Source: JAOUGY01 sp963825585
GTDB taxonomy: Bacteria; Actinomycetota; Acidimicrobiia; Spongiisociales; ZC4RG35
Length of the DNA: 64,000 bases
Assembly (NCBI GenBank): GCA_963825585.1
Contig: CAWGTX010000010.1
Span: 434,001-498,000 of the forward strand
Reading direction: 5' to 3'
Position numbers and translations under genes: made by a program. The notes beneath the pieces are model-generated. The model was not told the origin of the DNA, did not search any database, and was given only the letters and a program-made list of their open reading frames with translations. Below, one piece after another: positions 7,795 to 16,299 of the stretch (the stretch's first letter is position 1; every line of letters begins with the position of its first letter).

Positions 7795-8604
7795 TCACTC
7801 CGGTGCCAAGAGGATCCCACCGACCACCAGCCCGATACCGGCGAGCTCGGACCAGCTGGGGCGCTGCGCCAGCGCCAGCAGACCCACCACCGTGGCCACC
7901 GCAGGCATCATCGACTGCAGCAGTGCGAAGCGAGACCGGGGAATCCGCGCCAGCACCACCTGATCGATGCCGTACGGGATGGCGCTCGAGAAGAGACCGG
8001 TGAGCATGGCCACCACGATCAACCACGGCGTGTCGAACACCGCCGAGAGGCCGGGCAGACCGGCCGGGGCGATCACGAATGCCCCCACCGCCATCCCCAG
8101 CCCGAGCCCGTCGACTCCAGTTCCCGACATCGCCACCCGTTGCCCGAGAACGATGTAGCCCGCCCACAGGCCAGCGGCCAGCAGGGCGAATCCCACACCG
8201 ACGAGCGAGCCTGCGGGTGTGACGCCGGCCAACACCACCACCCCGGCCCCACCCAGGAGAACGGCGAGCGCTCCCCGCATCGTCACCGTTCCGATGGCGG
8301 CGACCACGATCGGCCCCAGGAACTCGATCGCCACGGCGTTGCCCAACGGGAGCCGCTCGATCGCCAGGTAGAACGTGAGGTTCATCAGCGCCAGGACCGT
8401 TCCGAACAGCGCCGCCTTACGAACGGTGTCCCGGGTCCAGGCACGCTTCCACGAGCGCCGCACACCCACGACGATGACGGCGGCGCCCACCACCCGCAGC
8501 AACGCCACCGACCGGGCCGGCATCGAAGCGAACAGGACCACCGCGATGGCGGCCCCGACGTACTGGCTGGTGGCGCCCACCGCGAACAGCAGCTCGGGAC
8601 GCAC
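7795..8604 (-). CDS. EamA/DMT-superfamily transporter
   Basis: About 269 residues with ten predicted membrane helices arranged as two EamA halves. Landmarks are 'LMNLTFYLAIERLPLGNAVAIEFLGPI' (given as two parts: 'LMNLTFYLAIERL' and 'GNAVAIEFLGPI') and, in the second half, 'AIPYGIDQVVLARIP'. These match RhtA-like exporters of threonine or homoserine. The open frame extends upstream through tRNA-Ser(TGA), so the start must be internal; GTG at 8604 ('VRPELLFAVGATSQYVG') is the best choice. The substrate is not determinable. It lies between two serine tRNAs on the same strand. Confidence 0.8.
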   Translation of the reverse strand: MRPELLFAVGATSQYVGAAIAVVLFASMPARSVALLRVVGAAVIVVGVRRSWKRAWTRDTVRKAALFGTVLALMNLTFYLAIERLPLGNAVAIEFLGPIVVAAIGTVTMRGALAVLLGGAGVVVLAGVTPAGSLVGVGFALLAAGLWAGYIVLGQRVAMSGTGVDGLGLGMAVGAFVIAPAGLPGLSAVFDTPWLIVVAMLTGLFSSAIPYGIDQVVLARIPRSRFALLQSMMPAVATVVGLLALAQRPSWSELAGIGLVVGGILLAPE

Positions 8605-8651
8605 TCGACTGGGGGTTCTGATCAAGGCGTTCTGCGTTCTGCACTCTGGAG

Positions 8652-8739
8652 CGGAGGGAGTGGGATTTGAACCCACGGGACCCCGATGGGGCCCAACGGT
8701 TTTCAAGACCGTCACTTTCGACCGCTCAGTCATCCCTCC
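8652..8739 (-). tRNA. tRNA-Ser(TGA)
   Basis: A class II tRNA: 5' GGAGGGA, anticodon loop CTTGAAA (TGA), long variable arm rich in G/C, T-loop GGTTCAAATC and 3' TCCCTCC with discriminator G. It lies just upstream of the EamA gene on the same strand. Confidence 0.95.
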
Positions 8740-8824
8740 GGGATGTCGGCTGTGCCGACGAAGGGACAGTACCCACTTCGGGGCGACGGCGGAACACCCG
8801 ATCCGTGACCGTACGCTGCAGCGG

Positions 8825-10006
8825 ATGTCACGCCCGCCGCCGACCGCTCTGATCTTCACGATCTCGCTGACCGGCATCCTCAACAACACGCTGATCACAC
8901 CTGCCGTGCCCGACATCCTCGCCGAGTTCGGCGCTTCTCCGGATCGAGCGGGGATCCTGGTGTCGTCAGGGGCGGTGGCGGGGATCGTGCTGGCGCCCAT
9001 CATCGGGCTGCTGGCCGACCGGTTCGGGCGTCGGGTCGTGCTGGTGGCGTGTCTGGCTGCGTTCGCTGCCTTCGGGGGTCTCGCTTCGTTGGCGCCGACG
9101 TTCGGCATCCTGCTGGTGGCGAGACTGATGCAGGGCTTCGGCTCGGCCGGGCTCATCAACCTCGCCATCGTGCTGATCGGCGACTACTGGTCGGGTGCGG
9201 ACAGGACCCGGCTGGTGGGCAGGAACTCGGCGGTCCTCACCGTGGGCCTGGCATCACTCCCACTGCTCTCGGGTGTCATCACCGAGGCGTTCGGATGGCG
9301 GATCACCTTCCTCGTCTACACGGTTGCCTTCGCCACCGCCGGATGGGCCTGGCTGGTCCTCGACTCGCACCGGCCCCCCAACCCGCCGGCCATCGGCCGG
9401 CAGATGAGGACTGCGCTCGCATCCGCCCGTCACCCCGTGCCCGCCACCACGATGGGCCTCGCCTTCCTGGTGTTCGTCTCGATCTTCGGTGGGTTGCTGA
9501 CGGTGCTCCCGGTGCACCTCGCCGACGAGTTCGGACTCGACGCAGCCGCCCGCGGCTTCTTCCTGTCGGTACCGGCGGTCACGTCGACGGTCGCAGCACT
9601 CGGTGTGTCCCGGATCCGGGCCCGGTTCCCCCCAGCCGCCATCGTCGGAGTCACTGCCTCGATCTGGATGGCCGCCTTCGTGACGCTGGGACTGGCACCG
9701 TCGCTGGTGGTGGTCGCCATCGGCGCACTGCTGTTCGGGTTGGGCGAAGGATCGCTCATTCCGACGCTGCAGGACGTGAACGTGGAGAGCGCCCCTGACG
9801 ACCAGCGTGGCGCCCAGGTTGCGATATGGGTGGGATTCGCCCGGCTCGGACAGACGGTCGGCCCGCTGCTGGGAGGTGTGGGGATCGCACTCGTGGGTAC
9901 CGGTTCGACGATGGTGGCGATGGCGGCCGTGGCCGCAGTGATCGCGATCGCAGGTTGGCGGGGACCACTCAGGGGCATCGGTCGACAGTCGTCGGACGAG
10001 GCCTGA
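8825..10006 (+). CDS. Major facilitator superfamily (MFS) transporter
   Basis: A 393-residue protein starting at ATG 8825 with twelve likely membrane helices. The MFS signature loop between helices 2 and 3 is 'GLLADRFGRRVVLV', and 'RLMQGFGSAGLINLAIVLIG' is the drug:H+ antiporter-type helix 4 to 5 region. The second half contains 'LLFGLGEGSLIPTLQ' and 'GQTVGPLLGG'. The open frame extends far upstream through tRNA-Ser(TGA), but that part has no protein character. An efflux function is likely; the substrate is unknown. It stands alone on the plus strand among minus-strand tRNAs. Confidence 0.88.
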   Translation: MSRPPPTALIFTISLTGILNNTLITPAVPDILAEFGASPDRAGILVSSGAVAGIVLAPIIGLLADRFGRRVVLVACLAAFAAFGGLASLAPTFGILLVARLMQGFGSAGLINLAIVLIGDYWSGADRTRLVGRNSAVLTVGLASLPLLSGVITEAFGWRITFLVYTVAFATAGWAWLVLDSHRPPNPPAIGRQMRTALASARHPVPATTMGLAFLVFVSIFGGLLTVLPVHLADEFGLDAAARGFFLSVPAVTSTVAALGVSRIRARFPPAAIVGVTASIWMAAFVTLGLAPSLVVVAIGALLFGLGEGSLIPTLQDVNVESAPDDQRGAQVAIWVGFARLGQTVGPLLGGVGIALVGTGSTMVAMAAVAAVIAIAGWRGPLRGIGRQSSDEA

Positions 10007-10038
10007 TCCCACGGAACCCGAGAGACTCGGGTTGCTGG

Positions 10039-10127
10039 CGGAGGGGGAGGGATTCGAACCCTCGAGGAGCGTGAGCCCCTACGGCATTTCGAGTGCCGCG
10101 CACTAGACCGGACTATGCGACCCCTCC
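10039..10127 (-). tRNA. tRNA-Ser(CGA)
   Basis: A class II tRNA: 5' GGAGGGG, anticodon loop CTCGAAA (CGA), T-loop GGTTCGAATC, 3' CCCCTCC and discriminator G. Its body is nearly identical to the neighbouring tRNA-Ser(GGA), which points to a local duplication followed by an anticodon change. Confidence 0.95.
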
Positions 10128-10206
10128 GGGGTCCTGTCGACACGGAGCCGACGTGTGCGGGTACTTTGTACTCGCTACGGTCGCCGTGGCAAACACGGAC
10201 GACTTG

Positions 10207-10295
10207 CGGAGGGAGGGGGATTTGAACCCCCGAGGGGCGCGAACCCCAACGGCATTTCCAGTGCCGCGCACTAGACCGGACTATGCGATCCCTCC
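10207..10295 (-). tRNA. tRNA-Ser(GGA)
   Basis: A class II tRNA: 5' GGAGGGA, anticodon loop CTGGAAA (GGA), T-loop GGTTCAAATC, 3' TCCCTCC and discriminator G. The D-arm and anticodon stem match tRNA-Ser(CGA) almost base for base. Confidence 0.95.
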
Positions 10296-10349
10296 GTGCG
10301 GTTGCCCCGACGGCTGTCGCGGCTTGCACAGAGTACCGACAACACACCC

Positions 10350-10832
10350 ATGAGACCAGACGGTTGGAGAAGCGTGAACGAAACAGCCTGGCAATCCCCC
10401 ATGCAAGCGGCCCTCGTCGAGGCCGGCCTCGCCCCGGGACATGGTGACGTCCCGATCGGGGCGGTGCTGGTCGACGCTGCGGGACGGGTGGTCGCATCCG
10501 ACCACAACCGTCGCGAAGAGTTGAGCGATCCCACCGCCCACGCCGAGATGCTGGTGCTCTCGACCGCGGCTCGCCAGACCGGCAGCTGGCGACTCACCGG
10601 TCACACGCTGGTGGTGACCCTCGAGCCATGCGTCATGTGTGCCGGTGCCGCCGTCCAGGCCAGAGTGGACCGGATCGTGTACGGAGCCGCCGACCTGAAG
10701 GCCGGTGCCGCCTGGAGCCTCTTCAACATCCCCCAGGACGCCCGACTCAACCACCACTGCGAACTCGTGGCGGGGGTGAACGAGCGGGAGTGCTCCGACC
10801 TCCTCACGGGATTCTTCGCAGATCGACGCTGA
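10350..10832 (+). CDS. tadA: tRNA-specific adenosine deaminase
   Basis: A 160-residue cytidine-deaminase-fold enzyme that converts A34 to inosine in tRNA-Arg(ACG). The zinc and proton-shuttle residues are in 'PTAHAEMLVL' (HAE) and 'EPCVMCAGA' (PCxxC). 'GDVPIGAVLV' is the usual N-terminal strand, and the C-terminal 'LLTGFFADRR' corresponds to the 'LL..FF..RR' end of bacterial TadA. Two starts are possible: ATG 10350, or GTG 10374 with GGAGA 4-8 bases upstream. The second gives a length closer to the family. Its substrate tRNA is encoded at 5765-5838, and the 4.5S RNA gene follows directly. Confidence 0.92.
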   Translation: MRPDGWRSVNETAWQSPMQAALVEAGLAPGHGDVPIGAVLVDAAGRVVASDHNRREELSDPTAHAEMLVLSTAARQTGSWRLTGHTLVVTLEPCVMCAGAAVQARVDRIVYGAADLKAGAAWSLFNIPQDARLNHHCELVAGVNERECSDLLTGFFADRR

Positions 10833-10863
10833 CCCGACCCGCCCTACACTGGTGATCTCGTTG

Positions 10864-10991
10864 CAGTGTGGGTGCGGCCCCCGGGTCCTGCGCGGCGGGG
10901 CCCCGTGAATTTGGTCAGGTCCGGAAGGAAGCAGCCATAAGCGGTAGGTCCTGGGCGCCGCAGACCAGCCTGGTGGCCGCACCGACACTGT
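10864..10991 (+). ncRNA. ffs: Signal recognition particle 4.5S RNA (small SRP RNA)
   Basis: The conserved SRP domain IV sequence GGTCAGGTCCGGAAGGAAGC followed by AGCCATAAG is present at about 10913-10941. The ends CAGTGTGGGTGCGG and CCGCACCGACACTG pair to close one long hairpin. It binds Ffh to target membrane proteins. The location directly after tadA is frequent in actinobacteria. Confidence 0.95.
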
Positions 10992-11110
10992 GACCGGCCG
11001 TCCGATCGCTCCCGCCGGGTCCGGTCCTGTCGACCTGTTGACCCGTGGACCGCTCCGGCGAGAGAACCGCTATCGCTCGATTCCCAGCAGTGCGGTCGCT
11101 CTTGCACCGA

Positions 11111-11743
11111 CTAGAACTTGCGGAGCACCACTCCGTACACGAAGCCGAGTGTGCCCATCCGCCAGGAGCGTTCGAACACCAGCGGCCCGTCGGCGTAGAG
11201 CTGTTCGGGGGGCGGCAGCTTGTCGAGCGAGCGGTGCAGGTACCAATAGTCCTTGGGGGCACGGGCAACCAGACCTGCCAGCGGCAGGAACACGGCCGAT
11301 CCGATCCGGTGCAGCGTTGCGAACACCCGGTTCCGGGGGCGGCCCAGATCGATGATCACCGCCACCCCGCCGGTGCGCAGGACCCGCTTGATCTCGAGCA
11401 GGGTGTCGGGGATCGACGTGAGGTTGCGGAACACGTAGGCCGAGAACACCCCGTCGAAGGACTCGTCGGCGAACGGCATCTTCTCGCCGATGGCGGCCAC
11501 CCGGGCCTCGATCGGAGACAGCTGCAGCATCTGCGGGACCGGATCGAGAGCCACCACCTCGAACTCGCCGAGCACCGGGGCGGCGGCACCGGTCCCGCTC
11601 CCCAGATCGAGGATGCGGCCCTCTGGGAGGAATGCCACACCCCGGCGTCGCCAGTTCTGTTCCTGTCCGAACGACAGGATGCGATTGATGAGGTCGTAGC
11701 GGGCGGCGATCCGGGCGAAGATCGGATCGGATTCCTTGCTCAC
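11111..11743 (-). CDS. menG: Demethylmenaquinone methyltransferase (UbiE/MenG family)
   Basis: A 210-residue class I SAM methyltransferase. 'FARIAARYDLINRILSFGQ' is the UbiE signature I region, 'ILDLGSGTGAAAPVL' is the SAM-binding motif I, and 'RVLRTGGVAVIIDLGRP' corresponds to UbiE signature II. The expected reaction is C-methylation of demethylmenaquinone, the last step of menaquinone synthesis. The GTG at 11743 lies 4 bases after the serS stop codon, so the pair is cotranscribed. A longer frame upstream reads antisense-like serS overlap and is rejected. UbiE-like genes can methylate other substrates, so specificity is inferred. Confidence 0.82.
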   Translation of the reverse strand: MSKESDPIFARIAARYDLINRILSFGQEQNWRRRGVAFLPEGRILDLGSGTGAAAPVLGEFEVVALDPVPQMLQLSPIEARVAAIGEKMPFADESFDGVFSAYVFRNLTSIPDTLLEIKRVLRTGGVAVIIDLGRPRNRVFATLHRIGSAVFLPLAGLVARAPKDYWYLHRSLDKLPPPEQLYADGPLVFERSWRMGTLGFVYGVVLRKF

Positions 11744-11747
11744 GGTG

Positions 11748-13010
11748 TCAGGACGCCGGTTCGATGACGTCGAAGCCGGTGTACGGCCTGAGGGCTTCGG
11801 GGATCCGCACCGAGCCATCGGCCTGTTGATGGTTTTCGAGGATCGTCAGAATGGTGCGACCGACAGCCACCGCGGTGCCGTTGAGCGTGTGCACGATCCG
11901 GTTGCCCGAGTCGGTCCGTTGGCGCACCTTGAGCCGACGGGCCTGGAAGTCGGTGGTGTTCGAACACGAGGTGACCTCACGAAAGGCCTGTTGGCCCGGG
12001 AACCACGCCTCGATGTCGTATTTCTTGGCGGCCGAGGCCCCCAGGTCGCCGGCCGCAACGTTCACCACCCGGTAGGGCACCTCCAATGCGGAGACCAACG
12101 ACTCCTCCAGAGCCAACAGACGATCGTGTTCGGCCAGGGAGTCCTCGGGGTTGGTGAACACGAACATCTCCACCTTGTCGAACTGGTGGACCCGGAAGAT
12201 TCCGGCGGTGTCCTTGCCGTAGGTGCCGGCTTCCCGGCGGAAGCAGGTGGAGAACCCCACGTACCGTCGGGGCAGGTCCCCGGCGTCGAAGATCTCGTCC
12301 ATGTGATAGGCGGCCAGCGGGACCTCGGCCGTGCCCACCAGGAACAGACCGTCCTCGGGGACCGAATACACCTGTTCACGGGCGTCCGGAAAGAAACCGG
12401 TACCGAACAGGGCCTCTTCCTTCACCAGCACCGGGGGCACCATGGGGGTGAAGCCCGCCTCCGACAGCCGCTCGAGGGCGAACCGCACCAGGGCGAACTC
12501 GAGGAGCACCGCCTTGCCCTTGAGGTAGCCGAATCGGCTCCCCGAAACCTTGGCGGCACGGTCGGTGTCGATCACGTCGAGCGAAGAGCCGAGGGCGGCG
12601 TAGTCCTGAATCGGGTAACCGGGACCGTCGATCGAGCCGACCCGCTTGATCTCGACGTTGTCGGCATCGGTCACGCCGTCCGCTGCGGTGGGGTCCACCA
12701 GGTTTGGCACGGTGATCCACACCTCGTCGAACCGTGTTTGCAGCTCGGATGCCTCGGCGTCGAGGTTCTTGAACCGCTCGGCCAGTTCGGACGCCGAGGC
12801 GATGGCGTCCTGCTTCTCGTCGCCCTGCAGCGTGGCGATGGCCTTGCCGGCGTCGCGTTGGGCGGCTCTCGTCTCTTCGGCTGCCTGGCGGGCCCGCCGC
12901 ACCGACTCGTCGAGTGCGATCAGTTCGTCGACATCGATGTCGACGCCACGGCGGAGGAGCGACGAACGAATCTGGTCGGGCTGGGTTCGGAGAAGGGTGA
13001 CATCGATCAT
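11748..13010 (-). CDS. serS: Seryl-tRNA synthetase
   Basis: A 420-residue class II synthetase. The N-terminal long coiled-coil arm (about 30-105), which contacts the long variable arm of tRNA-Ser, is visible as heptads of Ala/Glu/Arg. Motif 2 is 'YVGFSTCFRREAGTYGKDT' and motif 3 is 'LNGTAVAVGRTILTILENHQ'. The active-site segment 'LVGTAEVPLAAYH' (TAE loop, serine binding) is intact. The gene lies 1.5-5.5 kb from the four serine tRNA genes, so the whole serine-decoding set is local. menG follows with a 4-bp gap. Confidence 0.97.
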   Translation of the reverse strand: MIDVTLLRTQPDQIRSSLLRRGVDIDVDELIALDESVRRARQAAEETRAAQRDAGKAIATLQGDEKQDAIASASELAERFKNLDAEASELQTRFDEVWITVPNLVDPTAADGVTDADNVEIKRVGSIDGPGYPIQDYAALGSSLDVIDTDRAAKVSGSRFGYLKGKAVLLEFALVRFALERLSEAGFTPMVPPVLVKEEALFGTGFFPDAREQVYSVPEDGLFLVGTAEVPLAAYHMDEIFDAGDLPRRYVGFSTCFRREAGTYGKDTAGIFRVHQFDKVEMFVFTNPEDSLAEHDRLLALEESLVSALEVPYRVVNVAAGDLGASAAKKYDIEAWFPGQQAFREVTSCSNTTDFQARRLKVRQRTDSGNRIVHTLNGTAVAVGRTILTILENHQQADGSVRIPEALRPYTGFDVIEPAS

Positions 13011-13037
13011 GGGACCGCCGTCAGGATACTCACCTGC

Positions 13038-14067
13038 TCAACCGGCAACCGTGGTCGAGGTGGTCTCCTCGTTCACCAGGAAGTCCCACAGCACCTGATT
13101 GTCCTCGCTGGCTTCCTCGGCCGCCACCAACGGCAGGCTGATGACCATCTGATAGGCCACCCCGGGTGAGACGGCGAGGTCGACGAACTCGACCGTGGTC
13201 TGACCGGCAGCGGCGATCGCCGCGACCTCTGCGGTCTGCTCGAGGGACGAGTCGTCGATGCCGATCATCGACAGCGTCACCTCGACCGGCTCGGAGGCGG
13301 TGTTGCCGGCGTTGAGTATGACGACCTGCACTGTCAGGGCCGACGTCGCCGTCACCACCCGCTGGTCGCTGGTGTTGACACTCATCTCGGGGTTGGTCAC
13401 CACCTGTTCGATGGCGAGCTCGGCCCGCAACGCCAACTCGTTGCCAGGGGCCTGCGCCACCGCCACGATCTGAGCGGGGCCGGTGGAGAAGGGGTAGGAG
13501 TCGGCGACGAACGCCACCACCGGGTAGGGAAGAACAGGGGCGGGAGTCTCGGCGGCGTCGATCGAGCGGACGAACGACGAGAAGAGGCGATCACCGGCCC
13601 GGAGGTCGATGAGCGCGTCGGTCAGCTCGATCTCGATGGCGCTCGCCACCGGGTTGTCGGCCGCCTCGAACACCAACTCCCGGAACACCGACACTCCCGA
13701 CTCCCACGATGTGAGTGCTTCCCGCAGGATCGCCAGCGGCCCGGTGAGCTCTGGGTCGTTGTCGGGAGCTTCCTCCATCACGACCCTGGCAGCCGCCAGC
13801 GACGCCAGCACGTCATCGACGGTGGCGTCCAGCTGGATGCGATCAACCGAATTGATGGTCAGCATCATCTGGTTGAACGCCGTCGCCTTCAGGGCGACAT
13901 CCTCGGTCGCCTCGCGCAGATCCTCTGCGAACAGCGGAGGTGCCTCTTCGTCGTCGATCACCAGTCCGAACGCGACGATGAGGCCTATGAGGATGGTGAG
14001 TACGACCGGCACGATCCATCGTCGACGACGTCGGCGCCGAGGCGGTCGGAAGTGATCTCCGATCAAG
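13038..14067 (-). CDS. Single-pass membrane protein of unknown function
   Basis: About 343 residues. The N-terminus has a run of arginines (about residues 8-15) followed by one membrane helix ('WIVPVVLTILIGLIVAFGLVI'), then a mostly Ala/Glu/Val-rich extracytoplasmic part. It ends with a beta-rich domain and a Thr-rich tail ('EETTSTTVAG'). I do not recognise a family. The frame is open through tRNA-Leu, so the start must follow it; TTG at 14067 is the only upstream option close to the arginine run but has no good ribosome-binding site. It lies 27 bp upstream of serS on the same strand and may be cotranscribed. Confidence 0.65.
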
Positions 14068-14068
14068 T

Positions 14069-14150
14069 GGGCGAGGGGGGACTTGAACCCCCACGAGGTT
14101 GCCCTCACTGGCACCTGAAGCCAGCGCGTCTGCCATTCCGCCACTCGCCC
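14069..14150 (-). tRNA. tRNA-Leu(CAG)
   Basis: A class II tRNA: 5' GGGCGAG, anticodon arm CTGGC-TTCAGGT-GCCAG (CAG), variable arm with GAGGGC..., T-loop GGTTCAAGTC, 3' CTCGCCC and discriminator A. CAG decodes the dominant leucine codon CTG of this GC-rich genome. Confidence 0.95.
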
Positions 14151-14210
14151 GAGAAGCAGGACGGGGATGGTAGCCGACTCGGGGACCGAGGGGAATCGAG
14201 CGAACCCGGC

Positions 14211-14434
14211 CGGTACAACGTAGAACGTAACGTTCAACGTATGAACCACGCGACACCGGTGAACACGGACGCTTGCGGCTATCCGGGTTCGGCCGTCCCC
14301 CGTGGGCCCGACACCGCCGAGGTACGACAGGGAGGTTCCCGGCGGCCAAGAGCTCGTGAACCCGGGGGTCCCCGATCGGACGACCCCTCCCGCGTGCCTT
14401 CTACGTTCTACGTTCTACGTTCTACGTTGTACCG
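14211..14434. repeat. 224-bp intergenic element bounded by 19-bp inverted repeats with heptamer array
   Basis: The ends 14211-14229 (CGGTACAACGTAGAACGTA) and 14416-14434 are perfect 19-bp reverse complements. The right end is part of a CTACGTT heptamer repeated four times (14400-14428); the left end has degenerate AACGTTC-type units. No reading frame inside looks coding. It resembles a non-autonomous inverted-repeat element or a large hairpin between tRNA-Leu and fhaA. Confidence 0.75.
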
Positions 14435-14496
14435 CCCCCGACCCCGCCCACGCGGCCCACTCCTTGCCACCGCTTCCGGGTACCGTGATCGCTGCC

Positions 14497-15153
14497 ATGA
14501 ACATGATCCGGCGTCTGGAGCGCAGGCTCGAGTCGATGCTCGACGGTGTCGTCGGGACGGTGTTCCGCGGGCAGTTGCATCCGAGCGAGCTGGCGGGCCG
14601 GATCATTCGGGAGGCCGACCTCGCCGGCGTCCAGACCGCCGACGGGACCGTGGTCCCCAACCGCTACGTGCTGGTGGTCAATCCCGACGACCTGGAAGGG
14701 CACAGTCCCCCACCGGAGCTCCGCCACGAGCTGTCGGTGCTGGTCGAGGAGTTGGCGATGGAACGGGGCTGGCGGCTGGAAGGACCGGCAGAGGTGGTGG
14801 TGATCACCGATCGGGAGGTGACCCATGGCAGTCCCCGCTGCGACGGCCAGTTCGTGGAAGGGCCTCGGCCGGCGTGGGCGCGACTGGTGGGCGACACGAC
14901 CATCGCCGTCACCGTCAACCGGGCGGTGGTTGGTCGAGGTTCGGAAGCGGACGTCACCATCCCCAGCCAGCACGTGAGCCGTCGGCACGCACTCCTCTGG
15001 AAACAGGACGGGCGTCTGCTGGTGCAGGATCTGGGGTCGTCCAACGGCACCCGGGTCGACGGCGTCGCTGTCGACCACCGACCCACCGAGGTCCCCACCG
15101 CAGCTGTGCTCACCTTCGGGGACGCTTCCTACCGGTTCGTCGAGGCCATCTGA
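14497..15153 (+). CDS. fhaA: FhaA-like protein (DUF3662 plus FHA domain)
   Basis: A 218-residue protein. The N-terminal DUF3662 domain (about 1-115) opens with 'RRLERRLESMLDGVVGTVFRG', given here as 'RRLERRLESMLDGV'. The C-terminal FHA domain (about 135-215) has the phosphothreonine-binding residues in 'VVGRGSEADVTIP', 'VSRRHALLW' and 'DLGSSNGTRVDG'. In mycobacteria FhaA recruits the pseudokinase MviN to regulate peptidoglycan precursor flipping, and is phosphorylated by PknA/PknB. It heads the fhaA-fhaB-pstP-rodA-pbpA-pknB operon. The start ATG 14497 was chosen because upstream codons have no family match. It is shorter than mycobacterial FhaA (about 500 residues), lacking the long linker. 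Confidence 0.92.
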   Translation: MNMIRRLERRLESMLDGVVGTVFRGQLHPSELAGRIIREADLAGVQTADGTVVPNRYVLVVNPDDLEGHSPPPELRHELSVLVEELAMERGWRLEGPAEVVVITDREVTHGSPRCDGQFVEGPRPAWARLVGDTTIAVTVNRAVVGRGSEADVTIPSQHVSRRHALLWKQDGRLLVQDLGSSNGTRVDGVAVDHRPTEVPTAAVLTFGDASYRFVEAI

Positions 15154-15154
15154 C

Positions 15155-15568
15155 ATGCCCGACCTGCTGCTCACGCTTCTTCGGCTCATCTTTCTGGCGC
15201 TCGTGTACCTATTTGTCTGGCAGGTGGCCCGGGCCATCGGCGCCCACCTCGGGCTGGCGCCCATCCGGCGCAAACGCAAGCCCGGTACCAGGGTCGTCAT
15301 GCTCAGGTCGGATCACCAATCCGGCATGGACTTCCAGGTGAGCGACGCAGTGGTCCTGGGACGGAGCCCCGAGGCCGACATCGCCCTCGACGATCCCTAC
15401 GCTTCCGAGTTCCACCTCAGGCTGAACAACCGGGATGGAAAGCTGGTGCTCACAGACCTCGGCAGCACCAACGGTACATACGTGAATGGCCGACGGGTGA
15501 CCACTCCGGTGGACTTGAACCGGGGTGATGCGGTGCAGGTGGGCAAGACCGTGATGGAGGTTCGGTGA
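15155..15568 (+). CDS. fhaB: FhaB/FipA-like FHA-domain protein
   Basis: A 137-residue protein. One N-terminal membrane helix ('LLLTLLRLIFLALVYLFVWQ') is followed by a basic linker ('RRKRKPG') and an FHA domain with 'VVLGRSPEADIALDD', 'SEFHLRL' and 'DLGSTNGTYVNG'. The mycobacterial homologue links FtsZ and division enzymes in response to PknA phosphorylation. The usual 'SRRHA' recognition loop is 'SEFHLR' here, a common FhaB variant. The start is one base after the fhaA stop, and the stop overlaps the pstP start (GTGA). Confidence 0.92.
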   Translation: MPDLLLTLLRLIFLALVYLFVWQVARAIGAHLGLAPIRRKRKPGTRVVMLRSDHQSGMDFQVSDAVVLGRSPEADIALDDPYASEFHLRLNNRDGKLVLTDLGSTNGTYVNGRRVTTPVDLNRGDAVQVGKTVMEVR

Positions 15569-16269
15569 GGTACCAGTGGGCGACGGCGACGCACAAAGGG
15601 CGAGTGCGGGCCAACAATCAGGATTCGGTTCACCCGACCGCGGCAGGAAGCAGCGATGACCGGGCGCTGCTGATCGTGGCCGACGGGATGGGTGGTCACG
15701 TCGCCGGTGAGGTGGCGTCGCGTATCGCCATCGACGCCGCCCTCGAATTCGACGGCGAGGTGGGCCACCGGGTCGCCGCTGCCAACGCCGCCATCCTGGC
15801 CGAGGTGGCCCGCCGACCGGAGCTGGCGGGAATGGGCACCACCATCACCATGGTCGAGCTTCAAGCCGACGGCAGCGGCACCTTCGCCCACGTCGGCGAC
15901 AGCCGCGCCTATCTCCTGCGGGACGGGGATCTTCGGCAGCTGACCGAGGATCACACCATCGTCAACGAGTACCTCCGCACCGGGAGGATCACAGAGGACC
16001 AGGCAGCAGAGCACCCCCAACGCCACATGATCACCCGTGCTCTCGGGCTGATCCCCGATGTGGCAGTCGACGTGTTCCGTATCGATCTCGCCCCCGGAGA
16101 CCGACTGCTGCTGTGCTCCGACGGCGTGAACGGGATGATCGACGATGCGTCCATTCGCGACGCCCTCACCTCGCCCACCGCCGAAGAATCGGTGTGGGAT
16201 CTGGTTGAACGCGCCAACGGCGCCGGTGGACACGACAACGTGACCGCGGTGGTGATCGATGTTGCGTAG
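15565..16269 (+). CDS. pstP: PP2C-family Ser/Thr protein phosphatase
   Basis: A 234-residue PPM phosphatase that reverses PknB-type phosphorylation. Metal-binding motifs are visible: 'RANNQDSV' (motif 1 Asp), 'VADGMGGHVAGEVAS' (motif 2 DG.GG), 'AGMGTTITMV', 'HVGDSRAYLLR' and the final 'GHDNVTAVV'. It lacks the membrane anchor and external domain of mycobacterial PstP, which is about 500 residues, so it is a soluble catalytic core. The GTG start at 15565 overlaps the fhaB stop. Confidence 0.92.
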   Translation: MRYQWATATHKGRVRANNQDSVHPTAAGSSDDRALLIVADGMGGHVAGEVASRIAIDAALEFDGEVGHRVAAANAAILAEVARRPELAGMGTTITMVELQADGSGTFAHVGDSRAYLLRDGDLRQLTEDHTIVNEYLRTGRITEDQAAEHPQRHMITRALGLIPDVAVDVFRIDLAPGDRLLLCSDGVNGMIDDASIRDALTSPTAEESVWDLVERANGAGGHDNVTAVVIDVA

Positions 16270-16299
16270 CGTGCCGACACCCACCGGCCGGACCACGGC

